Source: Neurospora crassa OR74A
Taxonomy: Eukaryota > Ascomycota > Sordariomycetes > Sordariales > Sordariaceae
Assembly: GCF_000182925.2 (NCBI RefSeq)
Contig: NC_026506.1
Span: 1,116,001-1,180,000 of the forward strand
Reading direction: 5' to 3'
Length of the DNA: 64,000 bases
The notes beneath the pieces are model-generated. The model worked only from the letters and a program-made list of their open reading frames with translations. It made no database searches and was not told the DNA's origin. This document shows, in pieces, positions 22,117-32,600 of this stretch. A program made the translations under genes and the position numbers. How positions within the stretch are numbered: position 1 is the first letter of the stretch; each line of letters begins with the position of its first letter.

Positions 22117-22353
22117 TCACCAACTACGTCCACGCTTTGTAGGCCTCCACATAACATATCCCCTACTATACTTCCATCTCCCAAGTTCAACACACCATTG
22201 GCACGGCATGCCAGAGGGTCCCCCGTGTTCCGTCACCGTGTAATGGCAATCGCAGTCCCCTGGTCGGACGTTGACTGCCTCTGTGAAGGAAGGGTAGGTT
22301 GTGATGTGAGAGCAGGCGTGGTTGATGGAGCCTTGAAAGATTGTCCAGCACAT
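22117..22353 (-). CDS. Candidate small Cys/His-rich protein, 78 residues
   Basis: An open frame starting in a good context (ACAAAATGTG) encodes a protein with paired metal-ligand-like residues: C14-x-H16, C34-x-C36-H37, H43 and C51-x-x-C54 (MPCQWCVELG). Spacing of this type is common among small lineage-specific Sordariomycete proteins and could bind zinc. There is no signal peptide. I cannot name a family. The frame stands in otherwise gene-poor DNA, so chance remains possible. Confidence 0.4.
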   Translation of the reverse strand: MCWTIFQGSINHACSHITTYPSFTEAVNVRPGDCDCHYTVTEHGGPSGMPCQWCVELGRWKYSRGYVMWRPTKRGRSW

Positions 22354-23161
22354 TTTGTTGTTGTAGGTTCATAGGTATTGGGCGAGTGTGCTGTTGAGGT
22401 ATCACGGCTTGTACGCAAGTATCCGGTCAACAGCTCAGCTGGTCTTGGTTAGGTAACTTGGTCCCGTGGGATGAAATCCTTCCTGGATGGCATGCGACTT
22501 CGACATTGGCTTTACGGACCTTTTGGCTCGCAACTGTTGGACTTACCTCGTCGAAATCCCTTAGTCACGGGAAAAATTGTGAGGAAAATAACTTCTGGTC
22601 TTCAGAAATGTGTCCTTCTCGTGTGGAGAGCCTTGAGCGTCGACCTGGGCTTGAAACTGCTTGCGAATCGCGACACTGGTTGATGAACGCTGAACAAAAG
22701 TATCAAATTGCTCGCCATGTCACGTATTGCGGTTCTACGAACTGATATAACTGAATTTCTGCTTCTGACAATTCAATGTCACCAATTCGGAAAGCCATCG
22801 CCGGGACACAGAAGCGTTTGTTAACCAGTTGTTTTTGCATTGTCTGGCTCTTCGCCGCCTCTCTGCATTCATTGTTTGTCGATTTTTATTAACAAAAGAA
22901 AAGGTCCTTCTTCATTGTGCTACACCAACACGAATATACCGCGTTTCATTGTATTGTTGTTTAACGATACATAGCTGGCCGTTGAACGATGATGTCAAGC
23001 CAATAACTGAATTCTGGGATCTTGTACAGACACTGAACTGCTACAGGTTCTCCTTGCGCCCCTGCGGTTATACGATCAAGATAAAGATAAACAACTATTT
23101 CGGCGGCTAATTTCTTCACGAAGATGTGTAGTTTCAATGCACAGCATTACTCAGAAGCCCA

Positions 23162-23204
<43 letters not shown>

Positions 23205-23291
23205 TGTGTACTGGTACAACTCGCATCAAAGGTTTTTTTCACGCCGTATATAGACCAAATATCAAAGTATCCGAGCAACAGCCAATTATAA
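22354..23291. other. Intergenic region before the tRNA pair
   Basis: About 0.9 kb without a supported gene; holds a GTC repeat close to the tRNA-Ala gene. Confidence 0.55.
23163..23204. repeat. GTC trinucleotide repeat, 14 units
   Basis: Perfect GTC microsatellite ending 88 bases upstream of the tRNA-Ala gene. Confidence 0.95.
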
Positions 23292-23400
23292 GGGCGTGTG
23301 GCTCAGTTGGTAGAGCGTTCGCTTAGCATACTTACAGCATTCTTATCCAAGATTGTCTCTTGTATGCGAAAGGTCCTGGGTTCGATTCCCAGCTCGTCCA
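23292..23400 (+). tRNA. tRNA-Ala(AGC) with a 36-nt intron
   Basis: Mature halves are 23292-23328 (37 nt) and 23365-23400 (36 nt), giving a 73-nt cloverleaf. The anticodon AGC is at 23325-23327 and the intron (23329-23364) sits in the canonical place, one base after the anticodon. The A box (GGCTCAGTTGGT) and B box (GGTTCGATTCC) are intact. The acceptor stem has the G3-U70 pair that identifies alanine tRNAs, and a U-U opposition at the next-to-last stem pair, as also in yeast tRNA-Ala. CCA is not encoded, as usual in eukaryotes. A T run follows at 23403. Confidence 0.96.
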
Positions 23401-23402
23401 CG

Positions 23403-23410
23403 TTTTTTTT
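23403..23410 (+). terminator. RNA polymerase III terminator of tRNA-Ala
   Basis: Eight T residues beginning three bases after the tRNA end. Confidence 0.85.
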
Positions 23411-24176
23411 GCGACTTTTACCCCTTCCTCTGTAGAATATCTTGTTCCTCGCTGTTCTTGCGCGTCCATGATGTTCGTACGGTACAAGTGCGTTCGATTT
23501 TTTGTGTAAGTGCATCCAAGTCGCTGAACGATGCGAGAATACTTGGACTGGAGACCGATGCTTCGGTTGCGTGGTTGAAGATGGAATTATGCCCAAAGCT
23601 ATTGCTTCGAGACTTCAAGCTGTGTGTATCTTGTTTGCACTTCCGGGCCAATAACCCCCTGCGTCGGTACTGTTTAATGTCCGAATGTTTCTCGCCTTTT
23701 CTCTTCTTGCACGTCACGGCGTCAATGAAAAACTCCTGCAGTTCAATCCTCTCATTGCTAACCGGGACTTCTCTGCTTGTGTCGCTTCTCCTTTTTCCAA
23801 ACCAAGAGGTGCGCTACTAGGAAGCTGCGATTATCGTGTTTTGTCATAACTACTTGTCAGAACCTGAAGGATCGTCTGGCGCATTATAAGTGACATGGCA
23901 TGGCGATTGTGTCGCAACGAACGAAGTTTGGTTGTCGAAGGTTGCATCGATATGTCACACAATAGAAGAAATTGAAAACGGAGTTCTGAACCCAATGCAT
24001 CGCTTCAAATACAACTGTCAGATGACTAAAACCATGAACAAGTAAGGGCAACCAGGTAGTAAACGGCAATAATATCGTGAGGCGTGCCAATATAATTGAT
24101 GCATCCTTTGTTGGAAAGAAAGAGAGTATAACAAAGGGAGGTGGAACTGCTGTGACAATTTGGGGAAATAAAAAGT
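23411..24176. other. Spacer between the two tRNA genes
   Basis: About 770 bases between convergent tRNA genes. Short frames only (the longest 155 codons at 23353-23820 overlaps the tRNA and is not credible). Nothing else seen. Confidence 0.55.
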
Positions 24177-24184
24177 AAAAAAAA
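24177..24184 (-). terminator. RNA polymerase III terminator of tRNA-Val
   Basis: Eight A on the plus strand, read as eight T on the minus strand, 10 bases beyond the tRNA 3' end. Confidence 0.8.
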
Positions 24185-24194
24185 GATGTGTTCG

Positions 24195-24268
24195 TGATCC
24201 GACCCAGGCTCGATCTGGGGACCTTCAGTGTGTTAGACTGACGTGATAACCAACTACACCATCGGACC
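24195..24268 (-). tRNA. tRNA-Val(AAC), intronless
   Basis: A 74-nt cloverleaf on the minus strand. The acceptor stem pairs at all seven positions (one G-U), the anticodon stem TCAGT/ACTGA closes a CTAACAC loop with anticodon AAC, and the T arm carries GATCGAGCC in place of the usual GTTCGANNC (a small deviation in the B box). No intron. It converges with tRNA-Ala about 0.8 kb away. Confidence 0.93.
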
Positions 24269-26866
24269 AGTTGTGGATATTTAGGTTTATTATAATAGGA
24301 GTCCTATAAGCCAGAAGTGACTCAATCCAGTGGCATCTTTGCATTTCCTCATCATGAACCCTCGAAACGACTTCACAAGCAGCAAACATCGATACCTGTC
24401 ATTAACAACATGAAAATGGCACTGCGTTCCTCTGGCACCGGCGTCATACTCATCGGTTTACTCAACCTCCTTTGCCTACCAATAGGCATCGGCATACCGT
24501 TGTTGCTCTGCGCAAACATAGATAATAGAGGAGCAGGCAGCGTCGAGGTCACTCTCGACTGCACATCAAGTTTCCCCATAAATACCTCCGCGTTCATCGT
24601 AGAAGCGCGAATCTTATGAGATTCCGGCTACAGGATCTGCCGACTTCAGGCGATCAGAGTCAGCGAGCCAGCCTCAGAGTCGGGAACTTCTTAGAGAATG
24701 TAGCTGAAGAGAACAACATGTTCCTCCGAAGCCTGGACCCTTGAGTAACTCGAGTCTTTGCGGTACATGGTATCATGAGAATGTAAGACGGGCCGGAAGA
24801 AGTAACCGAAGTGGACCCCCCGGACACCGAGAAACGTGGATTTGGTCGCGGCTCCGGATTTTAATTGCAGAAGTGGAAATTATCTCGGTCCGGGACAGTC
24901 GCGCGCCGGCGCACATATGAATCCGAGGCCGAAGCACTGGCATCGAGGTGCAGCAAGCAACAAGCAACAGGTAACAAGGCGATCGCAGCCCAATCTTGAG
25001 GATATTGCCGGCTTTCCGTTCTGTTCCGTTCTGTTGACTGTGCTCACTCACTTCAAGTTAATCGCAGTTTTGTGTTGGGGATGAACATGCTCAGCTGGAA
25101 CCGATTTGCCAAGGGGATACCAAAGCAGGTCAAGCGAGCCAACCTAAGCTTGCAGATGCTGCGGGGAAGAAGGTCCAATCATTGGATCTAGAATCGAGAG
25201 AAATGCGGGGGAGGCCCGAGTGCTGAATCCAGTTTGTTTTTTTAGCGGCCGGCTCGCGAGCCGACGACTTTAGTTTTCTTGCTCCAGTCTCCAGGATTGT
25301 GATTTCCGAGCTCGAGCTTTCATGTTGTTCGCTCAACTGTTGGAAGTCCAAGTTGCTCGAGAAAGAGCTTGTGAAAGTTGGAAAGTGTGTAGTTACACAG
25401 TGTTGGCGAGTGAGGTCATGAATGTCAGCCACAAAGCAGATGGTAAGAGATGGCGGCCTCTCATATTGTCGGATTGTCAACTTGACATGTTCGTTCTTGT
25501 CGGTCACATTATTCAATTGTGTGATGTGGACGTGCTTTTTGGAGTTCGATTGGAGATGCGCTTGCCCCTGCGCAATGCTTCCACTGTGGGGAACACACCT
25601 GAACGGAGTGTCTCCGCAAGGTACGTACCAAAGGCGGTGGGCAGTGAAATGTTCCTGGCGACTTGGTTGAAAGCTGGCCCGGGGGGAAAAAAAGCCTTGA
25701 GTTTCCTTATGGGACAAACATCAAAAAACGTGCAACTGAAACATCAAATTGATCAATTGCTCAGGTTCTGGATCAGGCATCTTGGCTCTTGAGTAGCGTA
25801 CGTTTCATGGAGATGATGTGACCTGTGATATCCATTTTGTTTGAGAATGGAAGTAAAATGGTTCCGGCCTAGGTTTCAGATCCACCACAGGTCTACTGCA
25901 GAATGGCCCCGCTGTGAATTTTGGGAGAGCTCCTGCTGTGTCAGGGACACCATGGGCATTCTTCCAATCAGCCGCCATTACGGGCAACCAACGATTCTCA
26001 CACCAAATAAAAAAGTAGTCTACTTTCAGACGTGTTTCTCTACCAAATAGGTAGGTAGTGTTCGGATAGACAAGAGTGTCGACAAAAACGGCCGTTGGTG
26101 GTCGTTGGTGTCCGTGAACAGCCAAGCAGCGAGAGAATGCGAAATGGGTAAACGCCAAGTCTATACCTACGTCAACACTGTCACGACGCTGCACAGCGCA
26201 ACCATTCCTCGCTCTCCTCCAGTACCAAGCCAAGAGCAAATTTCGACTGCAGCCAAACACAAGCTGTGGTGTTGATGGTGTGCAAAGTAGGACAGGACCT
26301 ACTTGACGAGGTTGCAGGGCAACCTTTCATGCGCCTGATCGAGTTTCGCAGGGCAGCAGTGTTAGGTTGCTTGAGACTTTCCATCTCCATGCTTCAGACG
26401 GGGCAAGAGCTGCCATTCAGACCCAAGAGGGCCAGGGCAGCCCAGGGTTCTCCAGGGGTATAAGGTTGCGAGCGCGACCATCCACGGCTGCCGGGAATGT
26501 ATTAAGTTCCATGGCTGGCCATCTCTTTGGCTTCTCCAGCTGCAACTTTTCTTTTTTTCGTGCCCGTGACGTCGGTATTCCCACTTGGGGGTCCGAAACC
26601 AACCAACAGCATCGCCAAAAGATCCAACCACCCTTGACTACCTAACCACCCCGGGGGAGCCTCAAGAAGGCCAGACGCCCACAGGCCGTCGCCAGCTACT
26701 CGCGCACGCTCTCTTCAACTACGACCTCTTTTTCTTTTCTTCTTTTTTTTTTCTTCATATACAACCGGCACGTCTATCGATCGAAGCACGAGTAGTACCA
26801 CCAAAAAGCACACTTGCAACTGACGAGTGGTCGCTGTCGCTGTCTCCGAACCATCTCACCTCCATC
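24269..26866. other. Gene-poor region up to the nucleotide-sugar transporter
   Basis: About 2.6 kb. Several frames of 80-195 codons exist on both strands (for example 25130-25717 minus, 25322-25792 plus, 25805-26260 minus), but they overlap each other, lack domains and have no supporting introns, so none is called. The last 150 bases, with a pyrimidine tract at 26727-26754, are the leader of the gene at 26867. Confidence 0.5.
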
Positions 26867-28525
26867 ATGGCTCCGTCCACTGCCCCGCCCGCGCTCGCCG
26901 CGAGCGGTCCAACCCTGTTCGGCATTCCTATGAAGCAGGTTTCATTGATCACCGTAGGAGGCCTGCTCGACTTCGTTGTCAAAAGGCGAGAGATTTACTA
27001 ACGTGACCGAACGTGTGGTGTAGTTGACATTCCAAAACTCGGCGCTTATACTGGTATGTGTACCTTGCTGGCCAAGCTGGCGTGGGTGCTATCAGTCGCG
27101 GTATCGTCAACTAACATCACGGCCGATCAGATAATGCACTACTCGCGAATCATGACACCACCCGGCGACCATCGATACTTTGCCTCGACTGCCGTCCTTC
27201 TCAACGAAGTCATCAAGCTCGCAATCTCTTTGACTTGCTCCATCTACGAGGTCTCGAATACCCTAGCCCCGCAAACACCCTTGACGGTTATCCTGGAACA
27301 AATCTACAACTCGGTCTTTGCTGGAGATGGATGGAAGCTGGCTATCCCCGCCGTGCTATACACACTCGAGAACACGCTGCAATATGTAGCTTTGGGGAAT
27401 TTGGATCCCGTCCACTTCCAAATTCTCTTTCAACTCAAGGTATGCGCCCTGACGCGTTGGGTTAAGAACACGTTGGAGGGGACGGAAACTGACACTGTTT
27501 AGATTATCACTACCGCTTTCTTCAGCGTCGTTATGCTCGGCCGCACACTGGGTATCAAGCGCTGGCTATCCCTTGTCGTACTCACCTTCGGCGTTTCCAT
27601 CGTCTCCCTCCCTTCATCGAATGACAACTCTTTGACGATCCACGACTTCAGCGATCACTTCTTCCCCCGATCTGTCCACGAGCTAGGCCAAGCCGCTGGC
27701 GCGACCTTTGACGTGGCGCGCGAGTTGACAAAGAGGGGTATGGAAGGCTTGGCCACGGAGCTCACCAAGCGCTCGGCAACATACGAGGGCATCAAGGAGG
27801 ATCAAGATGGTGGCCGCCTGGTGATGAACTACTCCGCTGGATTGACAGCCTGCCTGGTTGCTGCTGTCGTGTCAGGCGTGACGGGTGTTTACTTTGAGAA
27901 GGTGCTCAAGGATTCCTCCACCAACGTGTCAGTATGGACTCGCAACATTCAACTCTCCTTCTATTCACTTTTCCCCGCCCTCTTTGTCGGGGTCATTTAC
28001 AACGACGGCGAGGAGATTGCGAAGCACGGGTTTTTCGATGGTTACAACAGCATCGTTTGGACTGCCATTGTCTTTCAGGCAGTGGGAGGGTTGCTATCCT
28101 CCATCTGCATCAACTACGCCGACAACATCGCAAAGAACTTCGCTACCAGCATCAGCATTGTTATAAGCTGCGTGTTCAGCGTCTTCTTCTTTGACTTTGA
28201 CATGACCTCTTCGGTATGTTTCCCTCCCGTCAACGTCTCCGACGGCCGTTCGCTAACTCCCTCTTCTCTGCAGTTCATCATTGGCACTGCCCTTGTGATT
28301 GGATCTACCTATCTCTACAGCACACCCGACAGAAAGCGGTCTCGACCGCCTCCCATCAACATTGTAGATTACGAAAAGATCTCGATCGATCATACTCCGA
28401 GATTGTTGGACCAGAACCTACTGAATGTCAACCCCATGGATTCCGCCAGGGCAACCTCGAGACCCTCCTCACCATCGCCATTAGCCCGCACACCATCGTC
28501 TAGGGGCAAGTTGTTGGACGAGTGA
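26867..28525 (+). CDS. UDP-galactose/nucleotide-sugar transporter (SLC35A, Gms1-like)
   Basis: Five exons (26867-26953, 27024-27053, 27131-27439, 27503-28213, 28274-28525) give 462 residues. All junctions are phase 0; exon 2 is only 30 nt (LTFQNSALIL). The protein has about ten membrane helices and the SLC35A signatures LGNLDPVHFQILFQLKI, LGRTLGIKRWLSL, NIQLSFYSLFPALFVG and YADNIAKNFATSISIVISC. Family members exchange UDP-sugar for UMP across the Golgi membrane to feed glycosylation; UDP-galactose is the likeliest cargo by similarity to fission-yeast Gms1, but UDP-GlcNAc cannot be excluded. A hydrophilic insert of about 70 residues after LTFGVSIVSLPSS is longer than in animal relatives. The C-terminal tail is Ser/Pro-rich and cytosolic. 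The last intron (60 bases) is a multiple of three with no stop, so its retention would add 20 residues between helices. Confidence 0.95.
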
Positions 28526-29633
28526 ACGTAAAGACGGCACACGAGCGAACAAATGATTGAACATGGGGGCAACCCACGGTGGGTAGACTCCGGGGAACGG
28601 CTTCAAAGCGGAGAAAGTGTTTCGCCCAAAATAAAGACAAAGAAAAAAAAAAAAAACCGAAAAGAAACCGACGTGCACAGGCTGCTAGGAATGGCTGCTG
28701 TGAGGCTTTGAGTGGTCTACTATCACTACATACGTCCCTTCTTGGGAACTTGGAATTGACGGAGGCTGCGTTATGATGGCATGAGCGTATGAGAGATACC
28801 AGGACATGAGCTTTTTGGGTTTGTATATGCATATGCGCGAGCAGAACCGGCGCTCTGGATACACGACCGATGCTTAGGGGAAAAGGGAGTTGCAAGAAGG
28901 AAGATGGGATTCGGGTTCGGCCAGGGCAGGTTCAGTTCCTCCTGTTCTAGGCATGGGAGGAATGAGATGCCATCGTTCACACAACACAACAAGAACAATG
29001 AAAATCCGAAAAGCGATTTGCATGTAGTATTAAACTACATTTTGTATACAAATATCCCATTCTCTCACTTCAAGCTCCTAAAATGATCCAGTTCGCTCAT
29101 GGGCCAAGCTAAACCTCGATCATGCTTTTTGGGACGGGCCAGCCAAGGAGGTCAGTCATCTCGCTCATGCAGTTCACCCATCGAATTCCAGGTTTGGGCT
29201 GGATGGGCATCCAGTGCGGAAGGAGCGGAGGGGTAAATTTCAAACGGCTCCTCATGATCAGTGTCGTAAGGGAAGGCACGTCGGGCCCTCGCCGCATCGG
29301 TAGTCATACCGCGGTTGGTTCCGGATATCTTTCAATGCCTCTTTCCGTTTATGCATCCATGGCTCTTTCTGTTTCCTTCATATTTTCTTAATCGTGCGAC
29401 GCCAGTGAGTGCTCGAGGCTCCTTCCTCGTTCGGTTGTTGTTTTGTGCCAGGGCTTCAATCACGTACACAATATTCTCCTCGAGTCAACCCCCGCCGCAG
29501 CTCGCAAATGAGTTTCGTCTATCGAGTCTCAATTTCCATTGCTCGTTACCACTTTGTGTCCCGTTGCTCTCAAGTCAGTTTTCAGACTGTTGTCCTATCA
29601 TTGATTCCCATTCGATCGCGAAGTGAAGTAGCC
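28526..29633. other. Intergenic region, tandem plus-strand genes
   Basis: About 1.1 kb between the transporter 3' end and the helicase start. An A-run at 28646-28658 lies in the likely 3' untranslated region. No gene seen. Confidence 0.6.
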
Positions 29634-32600
29634 ATGACGGGACGTTGGCGCGAGTCGGCACGCGAAAGAATAGCCCAAAGACAGCCAGAACGGCACAGAC
29701 ACAGACCCGAGATCCTCGAGGACCGCGACGAGCTTGCCATGTCTCCTCGCCCAGACTGTTACCCAGTACGCTATCGTGACGAACACGACCGTGGACAACT
29801 TGGGCCATCAACACGCTACTACGCCGAACCACCTCAGCCATACGCAGATGAACTAGATGATTTCGGTATGTGGATGAAGTCTGAGCCGTGCCTTCCCTTG
29901 AGTCTAACATATATTAGATCGCCATCTTCTTGCTCATCCTGCCCCGCAAACTGGCGATGACGAACAGTACCAAATCGCGCTCTCGCATCTTAGTAGACAT
30001 GCCCGGCCTCACATCTCCCCCGGATACAGCTCGTATATGGACGCCACTATGCCTCAGTCCATATCTACTGGCTTGCCTTCCTCTGCCATAGTACCTGTTG
30101 CCGAAGATCACCTCATCCCGACTCCGAGGACACTAGACATCATCAACCGTGAACCAAATCATCGTTTCAGGGAACTGTATGGCTCCCACCAGCAGCCGAC
30201 GCCTCCAATGCATTCAGGTTGGTCTTGTGTCCCCAACATATATCTTGTGGCCGTTCTGACAGTGCCCAGCAGCTTCATACGCACAAAGCCCAGCGAGTCA
30301 AGCGTCCACGAAAGAGACCCTCCATAGCCTCAGTAGCTCCAGTCCCACCATACGAGCCAGCGCGCATAAGAAGCATAGTGCCTCTAGACGGGCCCGTCAA
30401 ATGTCGTATTTGGCCGAAGAGCCTATGGAAATATCTCAGCCATCGCAGCCGTCTCAAGATACTCTCACAAATTTTACTCAATCGACCCCCATTGTTCACG
30501 GTATACGGCTGGTGAGTGTACGACAAGCCTTGCCAAGCAGGTTTCAGGAAGTCTTCCCTTATGAGTTGCTCAATGCTGTACAATCGAAATGTTTCGGAGT
30601 TGTCTATGGGTCCACCGACAACGTGGTCGTATCTGCTCCGACAGGAAGCGGCAAAACCGCCATCTTAGAACTCGCCATCTGCAAACTCGCCCTGGACCGA
30701 TGTAACGAGAACTTCAAGATCGTCTATCAAGCTCCCACCAAAGCTCTTTGTTCCGAGAAGGCTAGGGATTGGGAGAAGAAATTTAGCCATATGGGCTTGA
30801 AATGTGCTGAGCTAACCGGCGACACCTCTCAAGCTGAAATGAGGCGAGTCGGGGAAGCTTCCATCATTGTCACCACTCCCGAGAAGTGGGATTCTATAAC
30901 ACGCAAGTGGCAGGACCATCGGAGGCTTCTTCAACTTGTCGAGTTATTTCTCATCGACGAAGTTCACATCCTCAAGGACGTCCGCGGTGCTACCCTTGAG
31001 GCTGTGGTGTCGCGGATGAAGACGATTGGGGCTAATGTTCGTTTTGTTGCACTAAGCGCCACTGTTCCCAACTCAGATGACATCGCCAAATGGTTGGGAC
31101 GCAATCACACGACTCAACAGCTGCCCGCTTACCGTGAGGTCTTTGGTGAAGAGTTCCGCCCCGTTAAGCTGCAGAAGTTTGTCTACGGATACGAATGCAA
31201 TGGGAATGACTTCATCTTCGACAGGTTCCTGGACGGCAAGCTCCCCACGCTGCTCTCTAAACACAATCAACGGAAACCGACTTTGATATTTTGCTTCACA
31301 AGGAAATCATGCGAGTCTACGGCCACCAAGCTGGCGGAGCATGCTTCGGGGTTGTCAGAAACTAACAGCCTGTGGCCGATTCCAACAAAGAGAATCCCCG
31401 TTCTCAGCCGTGAGCTGCAGGAGATTGTTCGGTTCGGTGTTGCCTTTCATCATGCGGGTCTTGATGTACAAGACAGAATTGCTATTGAGCAGCATTTTCT
31501 GAACGGGGAGTTGAGCGTCATTTGTTGCACATCAACGTTGGCTGTTGGTGTCAATCTCCCATGTCATACGGTGGTCATGAAAGGAACTGTCGCTTTCATG
31601 GACGACAAGCTTCAAGAGTACTCGGATCTCGAGATCATGCAGATGCTTGGACGAGCGGGCCGGCCACAGTTCGATACCAGCGCTACCGCCATCATTTTGA
31701 CGCGTGCTGCGAACAAATTACGCTACGAAAACATGGTCTCAGGTCGGGAAATTCTCGAAAGCACCCTGCATCTCAACCTCATTGAGCACCTCAACTCTGA
31801 GATATGTCTTGGTACGATCGGAGATCTCGCTTCAGCAAAGCTGTGGCTTGGTGGGACCTTCTTGAGTGTTCGTCTCAGACGAAACCCTGATCACTACCGA
31901 CTTACAGAAGACATTTCCAATCCTTCTCAGATTGACGATAAGATTGAAGAGATTTGCGAGCGTGACATAAAGCTTTTGCAAAATACCCAGCTCGTGACTG
32001 CGGACGCGAAGTTCAAGTGTACCGAGTATGGCCGTGCAATGTCCAAGTACATGGTGGAGTTTGAGACGATGAAGTTGATATTGAAGATTCCGCGTGCTGC
32101 CACCATTGATATTTTGGTACGTTTGTCTCCTCAATTTCTTCTTTTTTCTTCTTCTTTTCTTTTCTACAGCAAGTAGCTAACTCAACTGTAGATCAATGCT
32201 CTCGCTGAAGCAGTGGAGTTTAAAGAGTTCCGCATGAAACCTGCCGAAAGAACACTCTTCCGCGAGATCAACAAGAACCCGCTTATCATGTACCCGGTGA
32301 AAGAGCAAGTCCAGCATACTCAACATAAAATCTCTCTGATTGTGCAGCTTCATCTTGGGAGTGTTCAATACCCAGATTCTGCCGAAGCAGCTAAACTGAG
32401 ACGACAGCTGATAATGGAAAAGAAGATGATATTCGAAAGACTCCAGCGTCTTATTCGTGCTGTTATTGATTGCAAGGGGTTTGATCGCGATGCCCCGGGA
32501 GTAAAGAATGCGTTGGACCTGGCTAGGGCACTTTCCGCCGAGTCTTGGGAAGGTCGTCCAACACAACTCACACAGATTCCCAACATTGGTCCAGTTGGTA

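Noticed and set aside
23163-23204. Possible CRISPR-like or tandem array
   Set aside because: It is a plain trinucleotide repeat without spacers; no CRISPR is expected in a fungal nucleus.
24317-24619. 100-codon frame with a hydrophobic stretch
   Set aside because: A compensating antisense frame exists, no start context or domain; taken as chance.
25130-25717. 195-codon minus-strand frame, with a 156-codon plus-strand frame over the same bases
   Set aside because: The two compete, neither shows a motif, membrane segment or fitting intron.
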